Below are positions 27,286-36,600 of a stretch of 64,000 bases of DNA, piece by piece; the first letter of the stretch is position 1, and each line of letters begins with the position of its first letter. Below the pieces are notes generated by a model. The model was not told where the DNA came from, ran no database searches, and saw only the letters and a list, made by a program, of their open reading frames with translations. The DNA lies in the NCBI RefSeq assembly GCF_900452415.1, contig NZ_UGNX01000001.1, forward strand, positions 186,001 to 250,000, given 5' to 3'. Origin of the DNA: Legionella cincinnatiensis. Lineage in GTDB: Bacteria > Pseudomonadota > Gammaproteobacteria > Legionellales > Legionellaceae. The translations under genes were made by a program, and so were the position numbers.

Positions 27286-28710
27286 ATGACGACTACTCTT
27301 TATCCCATTATTCTTGCAGGAGGTTCTGGGACTCGTTTATGGCCTTTGTCGCGAAAAAATTATCCCAAACAGTTTCTTGCCCTCAACGGGGAGTTGTCTC
27401 TTCTGCAACAAACTGTGAAAAGAGCACAAAGTCTTGTGAGTTCGCATACCATTATTGTAAGTAATGATGCGCATTACTTTCTGTGCCAGGAGCAACTCAA
27501 TTCTTTTGCTCATCCAATAACTTATCTCTTGGAGCCGTGTGCACGCAATACGGCACCGGCGATTGCAAGTGCGGCTCATTATTTATCCCAAATTGCTGGT
27601 TCTGATGCCATAATGTTAGTGTTGCCTTCAGATCATTGGATTGCTGACGATTTGGCATGGCAAGAAGCGATGATAATTGGCGCGCAATTTGCCGCGGAGC
27701 AACAAGCTTTAGTGACTTTTGGTATTCAACCGGATAGTCCTAAAACCGGTTATGGCTACATAGAGGCAGGAGCATCATGTGCTGAGAAAATACATCAAGT
27801 TTTAAGCTTTAGAGAGAAGCCTTCAACAGATACGGCAAAAGAGTTTATTGCGAGCACTAATTATTTTTGGAATAGTGGTATTTTTGTGTGTCGTGCGGGT
27901 GTATATCTAAATGAGTTAGTGGAACACCAACCCGATATTCATTATTTTAGTCGACAAGCTGTTTTAAATGCCCAGCATCATCATGATTTTTTACGTCTTG
28001 ATTTGGAAGAGTTTTCACGATGTGAAGCAGAGTCAATTGATTATGCAATTATGGAAAAGACAGATAAAGCAGTCGTTATTCCTGTTGCAATGCAATGGAG
28101 TGATTTAGGATGCTGGTCTGCAGTTGCAGATGCGAATAAGCCCGATGAAGATGGGAATACAGTGACTGGGAAAGTAGTTGCTCAAAAAAGCAAAAATTGT
28201 TTTATTCATAGTACCGATATTTTAGTGACAACAGTAGGAGTAGAAGACAAAATTATTGTTGCCACTCAAGATGCGGTTTTGGTCGCTGATAAGCAGTATT
28301 CACAACAAGTTAAAGATTTAGTTAATTCATTAAGCAAAGATCATCATCAATTAATTCAAGATCACCAACGAGTATCGCGACCTTGGGGGTATTATGAAGT
28401 TTTAGCTGAGGGCGCATCTTTTAAAGTAAAACGACTCATGGTGAAACCTGGCGCACGACTGTCACTGCAAATGCACCAGCATCGAGCAGAGCATTGGGTT
28501 GTGGTTTCAGGAAGAGCGGAAGTCATTAATGACGCACAAACTATTTATTTATCAGTAAATCAATCTACTTATATTGCGCAAAATACCCTTCATCGTTTAA
28601 GTAATCCAAGTAATGAACCTCTTTATGTAATAGAAGTCCAAAGTGGTGCTTATTTAGGAGAGGATGACATTAAGCGATTCGATGATATTTACGCACGCGA
28701 TCTTTTGTAA
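27286..28710 (+). CDS. manC: Mannose-1-P guanylyltransferase / mannose-6-P isomerase
   Basis: Bifunctional enzyme for GDP-mannose, the precursor of mannose-, fucose- or rhamnose-type surface sugars. 474 aa from ATG 27286 (E. coli ManC 478); the 30 extra upstream codons are non-homologous. The N-terminal pyrophosphorylase has LAGGSGTRLWPLSRKNYPKQ and the substrate-binding FREKP (~187). The C-terminal cupin isomerase has RPWGYYEVL and PGARLSLQMHQHRAEHWVV with the metal-binding His residues. No gmd or manB is adjacent. Divergent from queC. Confidence 0.95.
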   Translation: MTTTLYPIILAGGSGTRLWPLSRKNYPKQFLALNGELSLLQQTVKRAQSLVSSHTIIVSNDAHYFLCQEQLNSFAHPITYLLEPCARNTAPAIASAAHYLSQIAGSDAIMLVLPSDHWIADDLAWQEAMIIGAQFAAEQQALVTFGIQPDSPKTGYGYIEAGASCAEKIHQVLSFREKPSTDTAKEFIASTNYFWNSGIFVCRAGVYLNELVEHQPDIHYFSRQAVLNAQHHHDFLRLDLEEFSRCEAESIDYAIMEKTDKAVVIPVAMQWSDLGCWSAVADANKPDEDGNTVTGKVVAQKSKNCFIHSTDILVTTVGVEDKIIVATQDAVLVADKQYSQQVKDLVNSLSKDHHQLIQDHQRVSRPWGYYEVLAEGASFKVKRLMVKPGARLSLQMHQHRAEHWVVVSGRAEVINDAQTIYLSVNQSTYIAQNTLHRLSNPSNEPLYVIEVQSGAYLGEDDIKRFDDIYARDLL

Positions 28711-28746
28711 TTCTTGAGCAGAAATTTAGAGTATTTGGGTTTTTAT

Positions 28747-28783
28747 ACTTTAGCGCTTTGTGCCCTGTATTAAGCGCTAAAGT
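28747..28783. terminator. Hairpin after manC
   Basis: ACTTTAGCGCTT and AAGCGCTAAAGT form a perfect twelve-base stem with a 13-base loop, 36 bp after the manC stop. There is no U run, so it may be an RNA-stabilising hairpin rather than a true terminator. Confidence 0.45.
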
Positions 28784-28853
28784 GCCTACTTAGACTATTT
28801 TATTAGATTATGCAAATTTTAGTTTCAATACTGTAAATCAATCAATGTTCACC

Positions 28854-28882
28854 TTGTTTTTAAAATTAGTGCTATGTTATAA
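28854..28882 (+). promoter_or_regulatory. Predicted sigma-70 promoter of the 718-residue protein gene
   Basis: TTGTTT and TTATAA with a 17-base spacer, about 75 bases before the ATG at 28956. The fit is fair, and the surrounding DNA is AT-rich, so chance matches are likely. Confidence 0.35.
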
Positions 28883-28955
28883 AAAAGAACACATTAATTT
28901 TTACTGTGATTAAATGAATGGGTCGCCAAAGACTCATAAACACAGAGGTAACATT

Positions 28956-31112
28956 ATGGCAACCAGCAGCGGAATTCTTCACTCTTTTCTTAACGATAAA
29001 TTAAATAAAAACAAGAAAGTTGCTGATTTGCACTTTAAAGATTTTCTTAAGCTTCGCAAAGAGCTTCTTGAATATAGTAGAGCAGAGTGTGGTCTCATTG
29101 AGGTTGATTTTGATCCCAGTAACAAATTTACTGAGGTTACCCCCTTACTCTACAATAAAAATATGGTGATTGCATACCAAGATAAACTTTATTACGCGGA
29201 TACAAAAAATCAAAAAGTTATTACACTTGAAAAAACCAAAAGTAATAGAGAGGACTATGAGCAATTAAAAAGAAAATGCACATCATCTTATAAAAGAGCA
29301 AAAGGTCAAACATTAGACTTAGTGAGATCAATTACTGGTCGCTCTTTTAATGCACATCGTAGTGATGATTTTCTCCCTTCTTTAAATTTTTATTTGGGGG
29401 TATTAGGCAATACGGATAAAGTAATGTTTGCCTATATGAGTGACGAGCAAAAAGAGCAATTGCGATTTGATCTAAAAATGACATTGTTGCTTTTACTCGC
29501 TCAACAACAACATGAGATAGACTATCAAAAAACTGAAAATCGAAAAGCATATACCCAGCACATTAAACGATGTGTCGAGTTTCTTCTCGTACTTGATCCT
29601 GAATATCAAAATTTCATTATAAAATCTCCAGAGCAAGCCGAGCTTAATCCGGATAAGCCGCTAAAATACTTAGGGTGGGCTGTTGGTTACGAGCTTGGCC
29701 AAAAAATAGTAGATTGGACTGATACTAAAACCGAAAAAGGTACGACCAAAACAATTAAAGAATACATGGGTTCTCTAAATGAAAAAAGATTGAATTGGGT
29801 TTGGGAATCAACCTTTTTAAAAACAGTAATTGATTTAGTTCCTAAAGATCATCCTAATGCGGGTCAAGCTGCGCAGGCAATCAGATATCCTGATCCTTAT
29901 ACAGGTACTCTGAGCTGGGCTTTATATTATGCGCGTTTTGCATTAAATCTCTCTTTATTACTAAAACATACTATTAAAGGTCCTTGGATGAGTGAAGAAG
30001 AGGCAAAAATGCCTTGGTATGAGCGTTTTCAAACACAATGGGATCAAAGAAAATTTAGTTTATTGAATGATTCCCTTTGGGGAACAGCAAATTTAGTTTG
30101 CTTTTTTTGGTTAAATGGTAAGAGTATTTTAGGAACTTGGGGTGATGCACTCACCGTTGCTTTATTGATTTTTGACATCAGTATCACTCTTTGGGATTTT
30201 GAGGAGCAAAAAACGAAATACAATAAAGCCATGCTGCAATATTCTGAAGATATTGCCAGAATAGAAAAGCGACTTAAAGCGCTTAAAAGCAATACACAAC
30301 AAGAAGGTAAACAAGAGCGAGCTGCTGAAGAACGACAATTACAGATGCAGCTGCATGCTTTAAAAAGAGAACAAGCAAAGTGTGCGAGAGAATGGCAAAT
30401 GAACAAACTCTCATTAATTAGCAATATTGCCTATGCCGTGGGTTTAATGCTGGCTTTTGTCCTTTTAACGATGCCATTCTTACCTGTTGCTGCACCCGTT
30501 GCTGCTACATTAGCCCTTGTTGGTGCGGTTGTTTGTCTTGCTTTAACTATTATTAATAATGCGATAAAAGGTGGTCTCGAATTATACACCACTCATCAAA
30601 CAAGAAAGGAAATTAAAGAGGAACTTGATCTTAAAATGGATTTCTTGAAAAGAGAAGGACATAAGTTAACTGACGATCAAAGAAAACTTCTTTTCTTGGA
30701 AATAAAGAAGCTCAAAGCAGAAACAGAATATCAAAAACAAATGATGATTTATCAATCAGTGAATTTAGTACGTGGTATTGTACTTGACATTCTCATCCCT
30801 GCGATTGTTTTCATAAGTTTAATCTGCATGCCTTTAGGGTTTGGGATACTCACTATTGGTGCTGCGTTGGGATTTGCGCTGGGTACTCGCTCTTTGGTTG
30901 ACTCATTATTTAAACCAGAGGAAAAAAAGGCATTAGCGTTCGACCAAGAAGAATACACAAAATTTTATGCTTCGCTTAATAAGGTTGAAACGAAAAAGCC
31001 ACATGGTTTCTTTAAGAAAACATCTACAGACCCCATGAAAAAACCATTACTTGACGAAAAGGATTTTGATTCTTCAATGGATTCGGAAGAGGGGCCACTT
31101 TATTCAAACTAG
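28956..31112 (+). CDS. Unrecognised 718-residue protein with coiled coil and membrane segments
   Basis: ATG 28956 has AGAGGT six bases upstream; a GTG or TTG start farther up is less likely. Residues ~1-380 are soluble and charged (DLHFKDFLKLRKELLEY). A hydrophobic pair lies at ~385-430 (GTANLVCFFWLNGKSILG), a long coiled coil at ~430-500 (IARIEKRLKALKS), then strong membrane stretches at ~505-555 (VGLMLAFVLLTMPFLPVAAP) and ~620-665 separated by a Lys/Glu helix. The tail is acidic (DSSMDSEEGPLYSN). No known domain. Alternating coiled coils and hairpin-like membrane segments, with no signal peptide, fit a secreted protein that inserts in host membranes; this is inference. Confidence 0.75.
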   Translation: MATSSGILHSFLNDKLNKNKKVADLHFKDFLKLRKELLEYSRAECGLIEVDFDPSNKFTEVTPLLYNKNMVIAYQDKLYYADTKNQKVITLEKTKSNREDYEQLKRKCTSSYKRAKGQTLDLVRSITGRSFNAHRSDDFLPSLNFYLGVLGNTDKVMFAYMSDEQKEQLRFDLKMTLLLLLAQQQHEIDYQKTENRKAYTQHIKRCVEFLLVLDPEYQNFIIKSPEQAELNPDKPLKYLGWAVGYELGQKIVDWTDTKTEKGTTKTIKEYMGSLNEKRLNWVWESTFLKTVIDLVPKDHPNAGQAAQAIRYPDPYTGTLSWALYYARFALNLSLLLKHTIKGPWMSEEEAKMPWYERFQTQWDQRKFSLLNDSLWGTANLVCFFWLNGKSILGTWGDALTVALLIFDISITLWDFEEQKTKYNKAMLQYSEDIARIEKRLKALKSNTQQEGKQERAAEERQLQMQLHALKREQAKCAREWQMNKLSLISNIAYAVGLMLAFVLLTMPFLPVAAPVAATLALVGAVVCLALTIINNAIKGGLELYTTHQTRKEIKEELDLKMDFLKREGHKLTDDQRKLLFLEIKKLKAETEYQKQMMIYQSVNLVRGIVLDILIPAIVFISLICMPLGFGILTIGAALGFALGTRSLVDSLFKPEEKKALAFDQEEYTKFYASLNKVETKKPHGFFKKTSTDPMKKPLLDEKDFDSSMDSEEGPLYSN

Positions 31113-31233
31113 CTCTTGGATAAGTTGACCATGCAGTCTGCCCTTGTGGTGCTTTATGGATGAAGAGTCCTCAGCCATAAAGTGCAACTCGTAGGCAGAG
31201 ACAACCAATGGCTTAATTTAATTTGATATTAAA

Positions 31234-31434
31234 TTACGTGGGTATCTGATAAAGAATCTATTGAGATCCAGTCTCCATCTCGAACCGTTCGGGCTGAGGA
31301 GGCATTCATGCTGTCTCGCATCCTTTGGCCAGAACTTGAAAATTTGTCCTAAGGTTTCGAGACAGCGCTATGCGCTTCCTCAGCCCGAACGGATCAAACT
31401 AAAACCACGTTCTCTTATACGAAACTCACGTTAA
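31234..31434. repeat. MITE-like palindromic element, family B, copy 2
   Basis: About 200 bp between the 718-residue gene and srnA. The right end reads GAAACTCACGTTAA, the inverse of the family end TTAACGTGAGTTTC; the left end (TTACGTGGGTATC) is degenerate. The core has GTTCGGGCTGAGGAGG and the matching CTTCCTCAGCCCGAACGG. The rest of 31113-31520 shows no gene. Confidence 0.7.
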
Positions 31435-31520
31435 TTCAATTAATTAATCTGAAATAAAGAACTGGCATTCATTATCTTCTTCTGTATAATGTCCCCAAAG
31501 AAGCCAATTGAAGTGTCTTC

Positions 31521-32291
31521 ATGATAAAGTTTATTGCTTTGTTATTGCTTGTTTTTTCAATTAACGTGCATGCTATTGAACAGCTAGGCGATTCCTGTGA
31601 TAAGCATGCGGGTTTGTCCGATTCTTATGTTTTAGCATTAAGTTCACAACCTGGTTTCTGTCAAACCTACGGATATGAAGCCGGTAAACCAGAATGTGCG
31701 CATTTACCGAAGAACTCCTATCAAGCAAAACATCTTACCCTGCATGGATTATGGCCTAATCAAAAAGCATGTGGTCAAAATTATGGTTATTGTGGTGTAG
31801 AACAAAAGACGAATCATTGTGCCTATCCCCCATTGGATTTATCACCACAGGTTGCTGAGCTCTTAAAAAAGATAATGCCAAGCTACTATTACGGAAGTTG
31901 TTTGGAGCGGCATGAATGGAATAAACATGGTAGTTGTCAAATTTTATCTGCTGATCAGTATTTCGCTTTGGCTATTCGTTTAGCAGAGACAGCTGATAAT
32001 TCTTTATTTGGTCAATACTTAACGCAACATCAAGGGCAAAAAGTTCAATTAACTTATCTACGAGAGATGATTGCTCAGTCTTTTGGTCCAACGAATTCAA
32101 CAAAGATATATTTAGGGTGCAAAAAAGGTATTTTAGTTGATATTTACATTCAATTACCGGCACTTATCTCCGATAATGACTCTTTAGAGTCTTTAATTGA
32201 GGAGGCTCCTGATTCGCAAATTAATGATACTTGTCCTACTACTGTAATTCTTTCTAATTTTAATACAGAGTCTTCATACGATGTAGGTTGA
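31521..32291 (+). CDS. srnA: Secreted ribonuclease T2
   Basis: Cleaves single-stranded RNA via 2',3'-cyclic phosphates; the L. pneumophila RNase T2 SrnA leaves the cell by type II secretion. 256 aa; signal peptide ~1-18 (cleavage after VHA). Both active-site blocks are intact: LTLHGLWPN (His75) and HEWNKHGSC (His131, Glu132, Lys135, His136). At least eight Cys suggest disulfides. Name assigned by family and genus context rather than by a full comparison. Confidence 0.88.
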   Translation: MIKFIALLLLVFSINVHAIEQLGDSCDKHAGLSDSYVLALSSQPGFCQTYGYEAGKPECAHLPKNSYQAKHLTLHGLWPNQKACGQNYGYCGVEQKTNHCAYPPLDLSPQVAELLKKIMPSYYYGSCLERHEWNKHGSCQILSADQYFALAIRLAETADNSLFGQYLTQHQGQKVQLTYLREMIAQSFGPTNSTKIYLGCKKGILVDIYIQLPALISDNDSLESLIEEAPDSQINDTCPTTVILSNFNTESSYDVG

Positions 32292-32375
32292 ATTATTGGT
32301 TCACATGCCCTAAACCTTGAACATTGTTAAAACTTCCTCTAATGTAGAGTAATTATGATATAGGGATAAAATTTT

Positions 32376-33335
32376 ATGCAAAAGCGGTGCTATGTATTGA
32401 CTCTTATTGTTTTTTTATTAACTGCTTGCGCACATCATGTGCCTAAAGCTCCTGCTTTACCTCCAGTGCCACAAGGTATTAAAACAAAACAAGTCAAAGC
32501 AGTTAGTGCTTTTAATCATGTTGATGTTCAAGGACAAATGAATGTTACGGTGCATACGGGGTATAAAAAACCGCAAATTATTTTAAAAGGAGATACTCGT
32601 GATTTAGCTGCTCTAAAAACAGTAGTGGCGCAAAACACTCTTTATTTGAGTCTAGGAAAAGGTTATCCATCTTATGGACCTGTTTCTGTTGATATTAGAG
32701 GTCAATTTCTTAATCGTTTAGCGGTTAAAGATGCAAATTTTGTTGTAGGCAATCAATTGCATACAAGCGTATTAGATGTTTATTTGGTAAATACCGGAAC
32801 TGTAAGATTAAATGGAGCCATTGGTTTACGTGTGCTGGATATTAAGGGCAAAGGCTTAACTCAAATTGGTGGTATTTCGAGTCAAAACTTACAAATCCAT
32901 TTGCAGGGTAGTCCCAAAGTACAACTTTCTGGGGTTGCTAATTTAGCAAATTTAACCATGCAAGGTAATGCTTGGTTTAGTCTGTATTGGGTTAAAACAG
33001 ATACTCTAACTATACGTGCAAAGGATGCATCAACGATTCAATTAGCGGGTGCAGTAAATAGATTAGATGTTGAGCTTTGGAATAATGCACGATTTAAAGG
33101 ACGTTATTTACGCGTTCAACGTAGTTTTGTGAAAACACATGGGCGTTCTGTGGCAGAAATTTCTGTAGCGAAGCATCAAAGCAATTTTGCTACCGATGCA
33201 AGCGATATCTACTATTATAATTTACCTAAGACCCGCGCTGATTTTATGGCTTTTGATGGTTCGGTATTGGATATGCGAGCATGGAACCAATTCGATTTGA
33301 AAGACTTTAATCGTTACAACAAGCAATTTCCTTAA
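32376..33335 (+). CDS. Putative GIN-domain (DUF2807-like) lipoprotein
   Basis: 319 aa. The N-terminus has a lipoprotein signal with lipobox LLTAC (Cys18), so it should be modified by Lgt. The body is made of repeating beta strands (NHVDVQGQMNVTVHTG, LKGDTRDLAAL, LDIKGKGLTQIGG, VQLSGVANLANLTMQGNA), the pattern of the auto-transporter-like beta-helical GIN head domain. No enzyme motif. It starts 84 bp after srnA on the same strand; a shared transcript is possible. Periplasmic or outer-membrane leaflet location expected; its role is unknown. Confidence 0.8.
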   Translation: MQKRCYVLTLIVFLLTACAHHVPKAPALPPVPQGIKTKQVKAVSAFNHVDVQGQMNVTVHTGYKKPQIILKGDTRDLAALKTVVAQNTLYLSLGKGYPSYGPVSVDIRGQFLNRLAVKDANFVVGNQLHTSVLDVYLVNTGTVRLNGAIGLRVLDIKGKGLTQIGGISSQNLQIHLQGSPKVQLSGVANLANLTMQGNAWFSLYWVKTDTLTIRAKDASTIQLAGAVNRLDVELWNNARFKGRYLRVQRSFVKTHGRSVAEISVAKHQSNFATDASDIYYYNLPKTRADFMAFDGSVLDMRAWNQFDLKDFNRYNKQFP

Positions 33336-33350
33336 TTAATATGAGCTTGA

Positions 33351-33376
33351 AAAAGGCATGAAAATGCCTTTTATTT
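33351..33376 (+). terminator. Rho-independent terminator after the GIN lipoprotein gene
   Basis: AAAAGGCAT-GAAA-ATGCCTTTT followed by ATTTTAT: a nine-base stem with a four-base loop, 15 bp after the stop codon. Confidence 0.8.
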
Positions 33377-33530
33377 TATGTTTACAAGTATCTCTTTACA
33401 TTAAGTGTTGGATGATATTATCATGCCACCAAAAATGGTGGGTATGTTCTATAACTTTAAGATTTTGTTAGGAAAATTCCTACCTGACCATTCCCCTAAT
33501 TAAATACCGCAGACATGACAAGGAGCGTGA

Positions 33531-33650
33531 ATGAAACGGAGTTTTTTCCTATTAACCCCAATCGCTAGGGTTATCTCTTATTTAGTAGTAGCGACAATTA
33601 TGAATCCTCAAAATCAACCTAAATGGGCCTTGCTAGGCAGTGGGAAATAA
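33531..33650 (+). CDS. 39-residue small ORF directly upstream of the giant BIG2/lectin gene
   Basis: ATG 33531 is preceded by AAGGAG with about five bases between, a better ribosome site than that of the large gene. The product begins MKRSFFLLTPIARVISYLVV and is basic and hydrophobic, like a short leader or a single membrane helix. The stop at 33648-33650 lies four bases before the ATG of the giant gene, so ribosomes could pass directly between them. It may be a translational leader or a small membrane protein. No homologue is known to me. Confidence 0.5.
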   Translation: MKRSFFLLTPIARVISYLVVATIMNPQNQPKWALLGSGK

Positions 33651-33654
33651 AAAT

Positions 33655-36600
33655 ATGAAACAAATTCACTTTCTGATGCAATTAATTGTCGGGTTATTTG
33701 CTTTTTCATTCATGAGTATGGCGCAAGCTGGCGGGCCTTTATGGACGTTTACACCGGTTGACGGCTATCCTTCTGCTCTGACTATCAGTAAAACGGGTAC
33801 GGCGACGGTTAAATACACGGTAACCAACCAAACTAGTAAAAAACGCACCTTGATGATGCAACCTCAGGTGGGAATAAGTCAAACTCAACCGTGTATTGTA
33901 GGGCCCAAAGGCTCCGCATCGTCTTCATGCACACTCGCGTTAACGATTAGTGGCAGTCTATTACCGCCTTCAGGCGTTTCTGGTGGGCCTAATCTTTGCC
34001 AAGCAAACCCTAATGGAACTCCCAATCCTAATCTATGTTATCAACCAAGTCCTGCAAATATTTTAAATGTTAAAGTAACTTCCGAAGCAAGCTTGGTTTC
34101 TATTGACGTTACACCCGTGAATCCAGCAATTGCGCAAGGGCTAACTCAGCAATTTACCGCGACTGGAATTTATTCAGATAACACCTCCAAAGACCTTACG
34201 AGTTCAGTGACTTGGTCTTCATCGAATACGAACATTGCTGTAATTTCCAGCACTACAGGATTGGCTGAAGGTATTGCTCAAGGTACGGTAACCATCACCG
34301 CCACATCAGGTGCGATAGCAGGTACTACCAATTTAACCGTGAGCACAGCAAAATTAAAGTCGATTGTTGTTAAGCCGACAAATCCACAGATAGCGCAGGG
34401 AACTACTCAGCAATTTATAGCGGTGGGAGTTTTTACTGATGGCAGCACCCACAACATTACCAGCTCAGTGGTTTGGTCTTCGTCAAACACTACTGTAGCG
34501 CTCATTTCTAATCGACTAGGAAACAATGGCTTAGCTGCAGGAAGAACGGCGGGGGCGACAACCATCACTGCTACCCTAGGAACTATATCGGGGACTACGA
34601 CGCTCACGGTGACCAATGCCGTTTTACAGTCCATCTTTGTTTCTCCAGTGAACCGAACGATTGCTCAGGGTATAACGCAGCAATATAGCGCGACGGGCAT
34701 TTTCTCGGATAACAGCACCCAGGATCTTACGAGCTCTGTAAACTGGTCTTCATCGAATACGGATATTGCCACGATTAACAATACTGGAAAAGCTACAAGT
34801 ATTGCTCAAGGTAAAGTGCTTATCAGAGCAACATCAGGTAGTGTATTCGGTACTACGAGTTTAACGGTGACGGCAGCAACTTTAAAGTCAATTGCGGTGA
34901 CTCCTGCAAACGCAAGCATCGCTAAGGGGACTACTCAGCAATTTATCGCCACTGGAACTTTTACAGATGGTAGTAAATCTGATATTACAAGTTCCGTATT
35001 TTGGTCTTCATCACAGCCTGAATTTGCGACGATTTCTAATGAAGCTGGAAGTAATGGTTTAGCTACAGGAGAATCTGCTGGCCAGACAAATATTGTCGCA
35101 ACATTAGGAACGATATCCGGCAGTACACCATTTACGGTAACTACTGCGACTTTAGTCTCTATCAGTGTTTCTCCAGCGAATAAAACAATTGCTAATGGGG
35201 TAACTCAGCCATATACCGCGACGGGTATTTTTTCGGATAACAGCACACAAGACTTGACTTACTCGGCTTCGCTGATTTGGTCTACGTCTGCTCCCACTGT
35301 TGCCACAATTAACAGTATTGGGCAAGCTACAGGTGTTGGGCCAGGCACAGCGACAGTTACAGCGACTTATGGCGCCTTATCAGGTACTGCAAATTTAACG
35401 GTAACAGCAGCAACGTTGCAATCGATTGCAGTGACACCGGCAAGTGCAATGATTCCCCAAGGCGCTACTCAGCAATTTATTGCTACTGGGACTTTTTCTA
35501 ATGGCAGTACGTACGATATTACAAGTTCCGTAACTTGGTCCTCTGGAGATGAGAGTGTGGTCGTATTTTCTGAGCCAGGACTCAATGGATTAGCCACAGG
35601 GAAAAACCGTGGTTCGACAACAGTCAAGGCAACATTAGGCACGGTATCCAGTCCTACTGTGAATGCAACAGTAACAGATGCAACTTTAGTGTCGATTAAT
35701 GTAGATCCAGTAATCAAATCGATTCCTCAAGGTCTAACCCAGCAATTTACTGCTACAGGAGTTTATTCTGATGGTAGTTCTCGCCCGCTTACAAGCTCGG
35801 TGCATTGGTCTTCGTCAACCTCTGCCGCGTCGATTTCTAACGAGCTAGGAAGCCAGGGTTTAGCCACAGGAGATTCTACGGGTACAACAACCATCACCGC
35901 AACTTACAGTGATGCATCAAGTACTGTATCGGGTACAGCTACTTTAACTGTGACGAATGCAACATTACAATCGATTGCAGTGACGCCAGCAAGTGCAACG
36001 ATTCCACTCGGTACTACCCAGCAATTTATAGCTACAGGAACTTTTACTGATGGTACTACTCATGATCTCACCAGTACGGTTACCTGGGATTCGTCTACCC
36101 CTGGTGTTGCAACAATTTCTAATAATTTAGGAAGCTATGGTTTAGCTACAGCAGGAATGAGTCAGACTGGTTCGACAACTATTAAAGCAACCTTGGGTAG
36201 CCTATCTGGGAGTGCCACTTTAAATGTGTCAGGCGTAGTTTTACAGTCCATTAGCATTACGCCAGCGGCAGTAGCTATTCCTAAAAGCACGAACCAGGCC
36301 TTTGTTGCGACAGGAATTTATTCGGATGGTAGCTCAAAAATTATCACTGATGTAACCTGGTCTACATCGGATGCGAGCATTGCTACGATTGACAGTGTTG
36401 GGGTAGCTCAAAGCAAAAACATACAAGGATCAGTGACCATCACCGCAATCTCAGGTACAGTATCTGGCACTGCAACTTTAAGCGTGACAGCAGCCACGTT
36501 ACAATCAATCGCGGTCACCCCTGTAAATCCAAGTATCGCCAAGGGTACAACGAAGCAGTTTATCGCTACAGGAACTTATACTGATGGCACTACACAAGAT

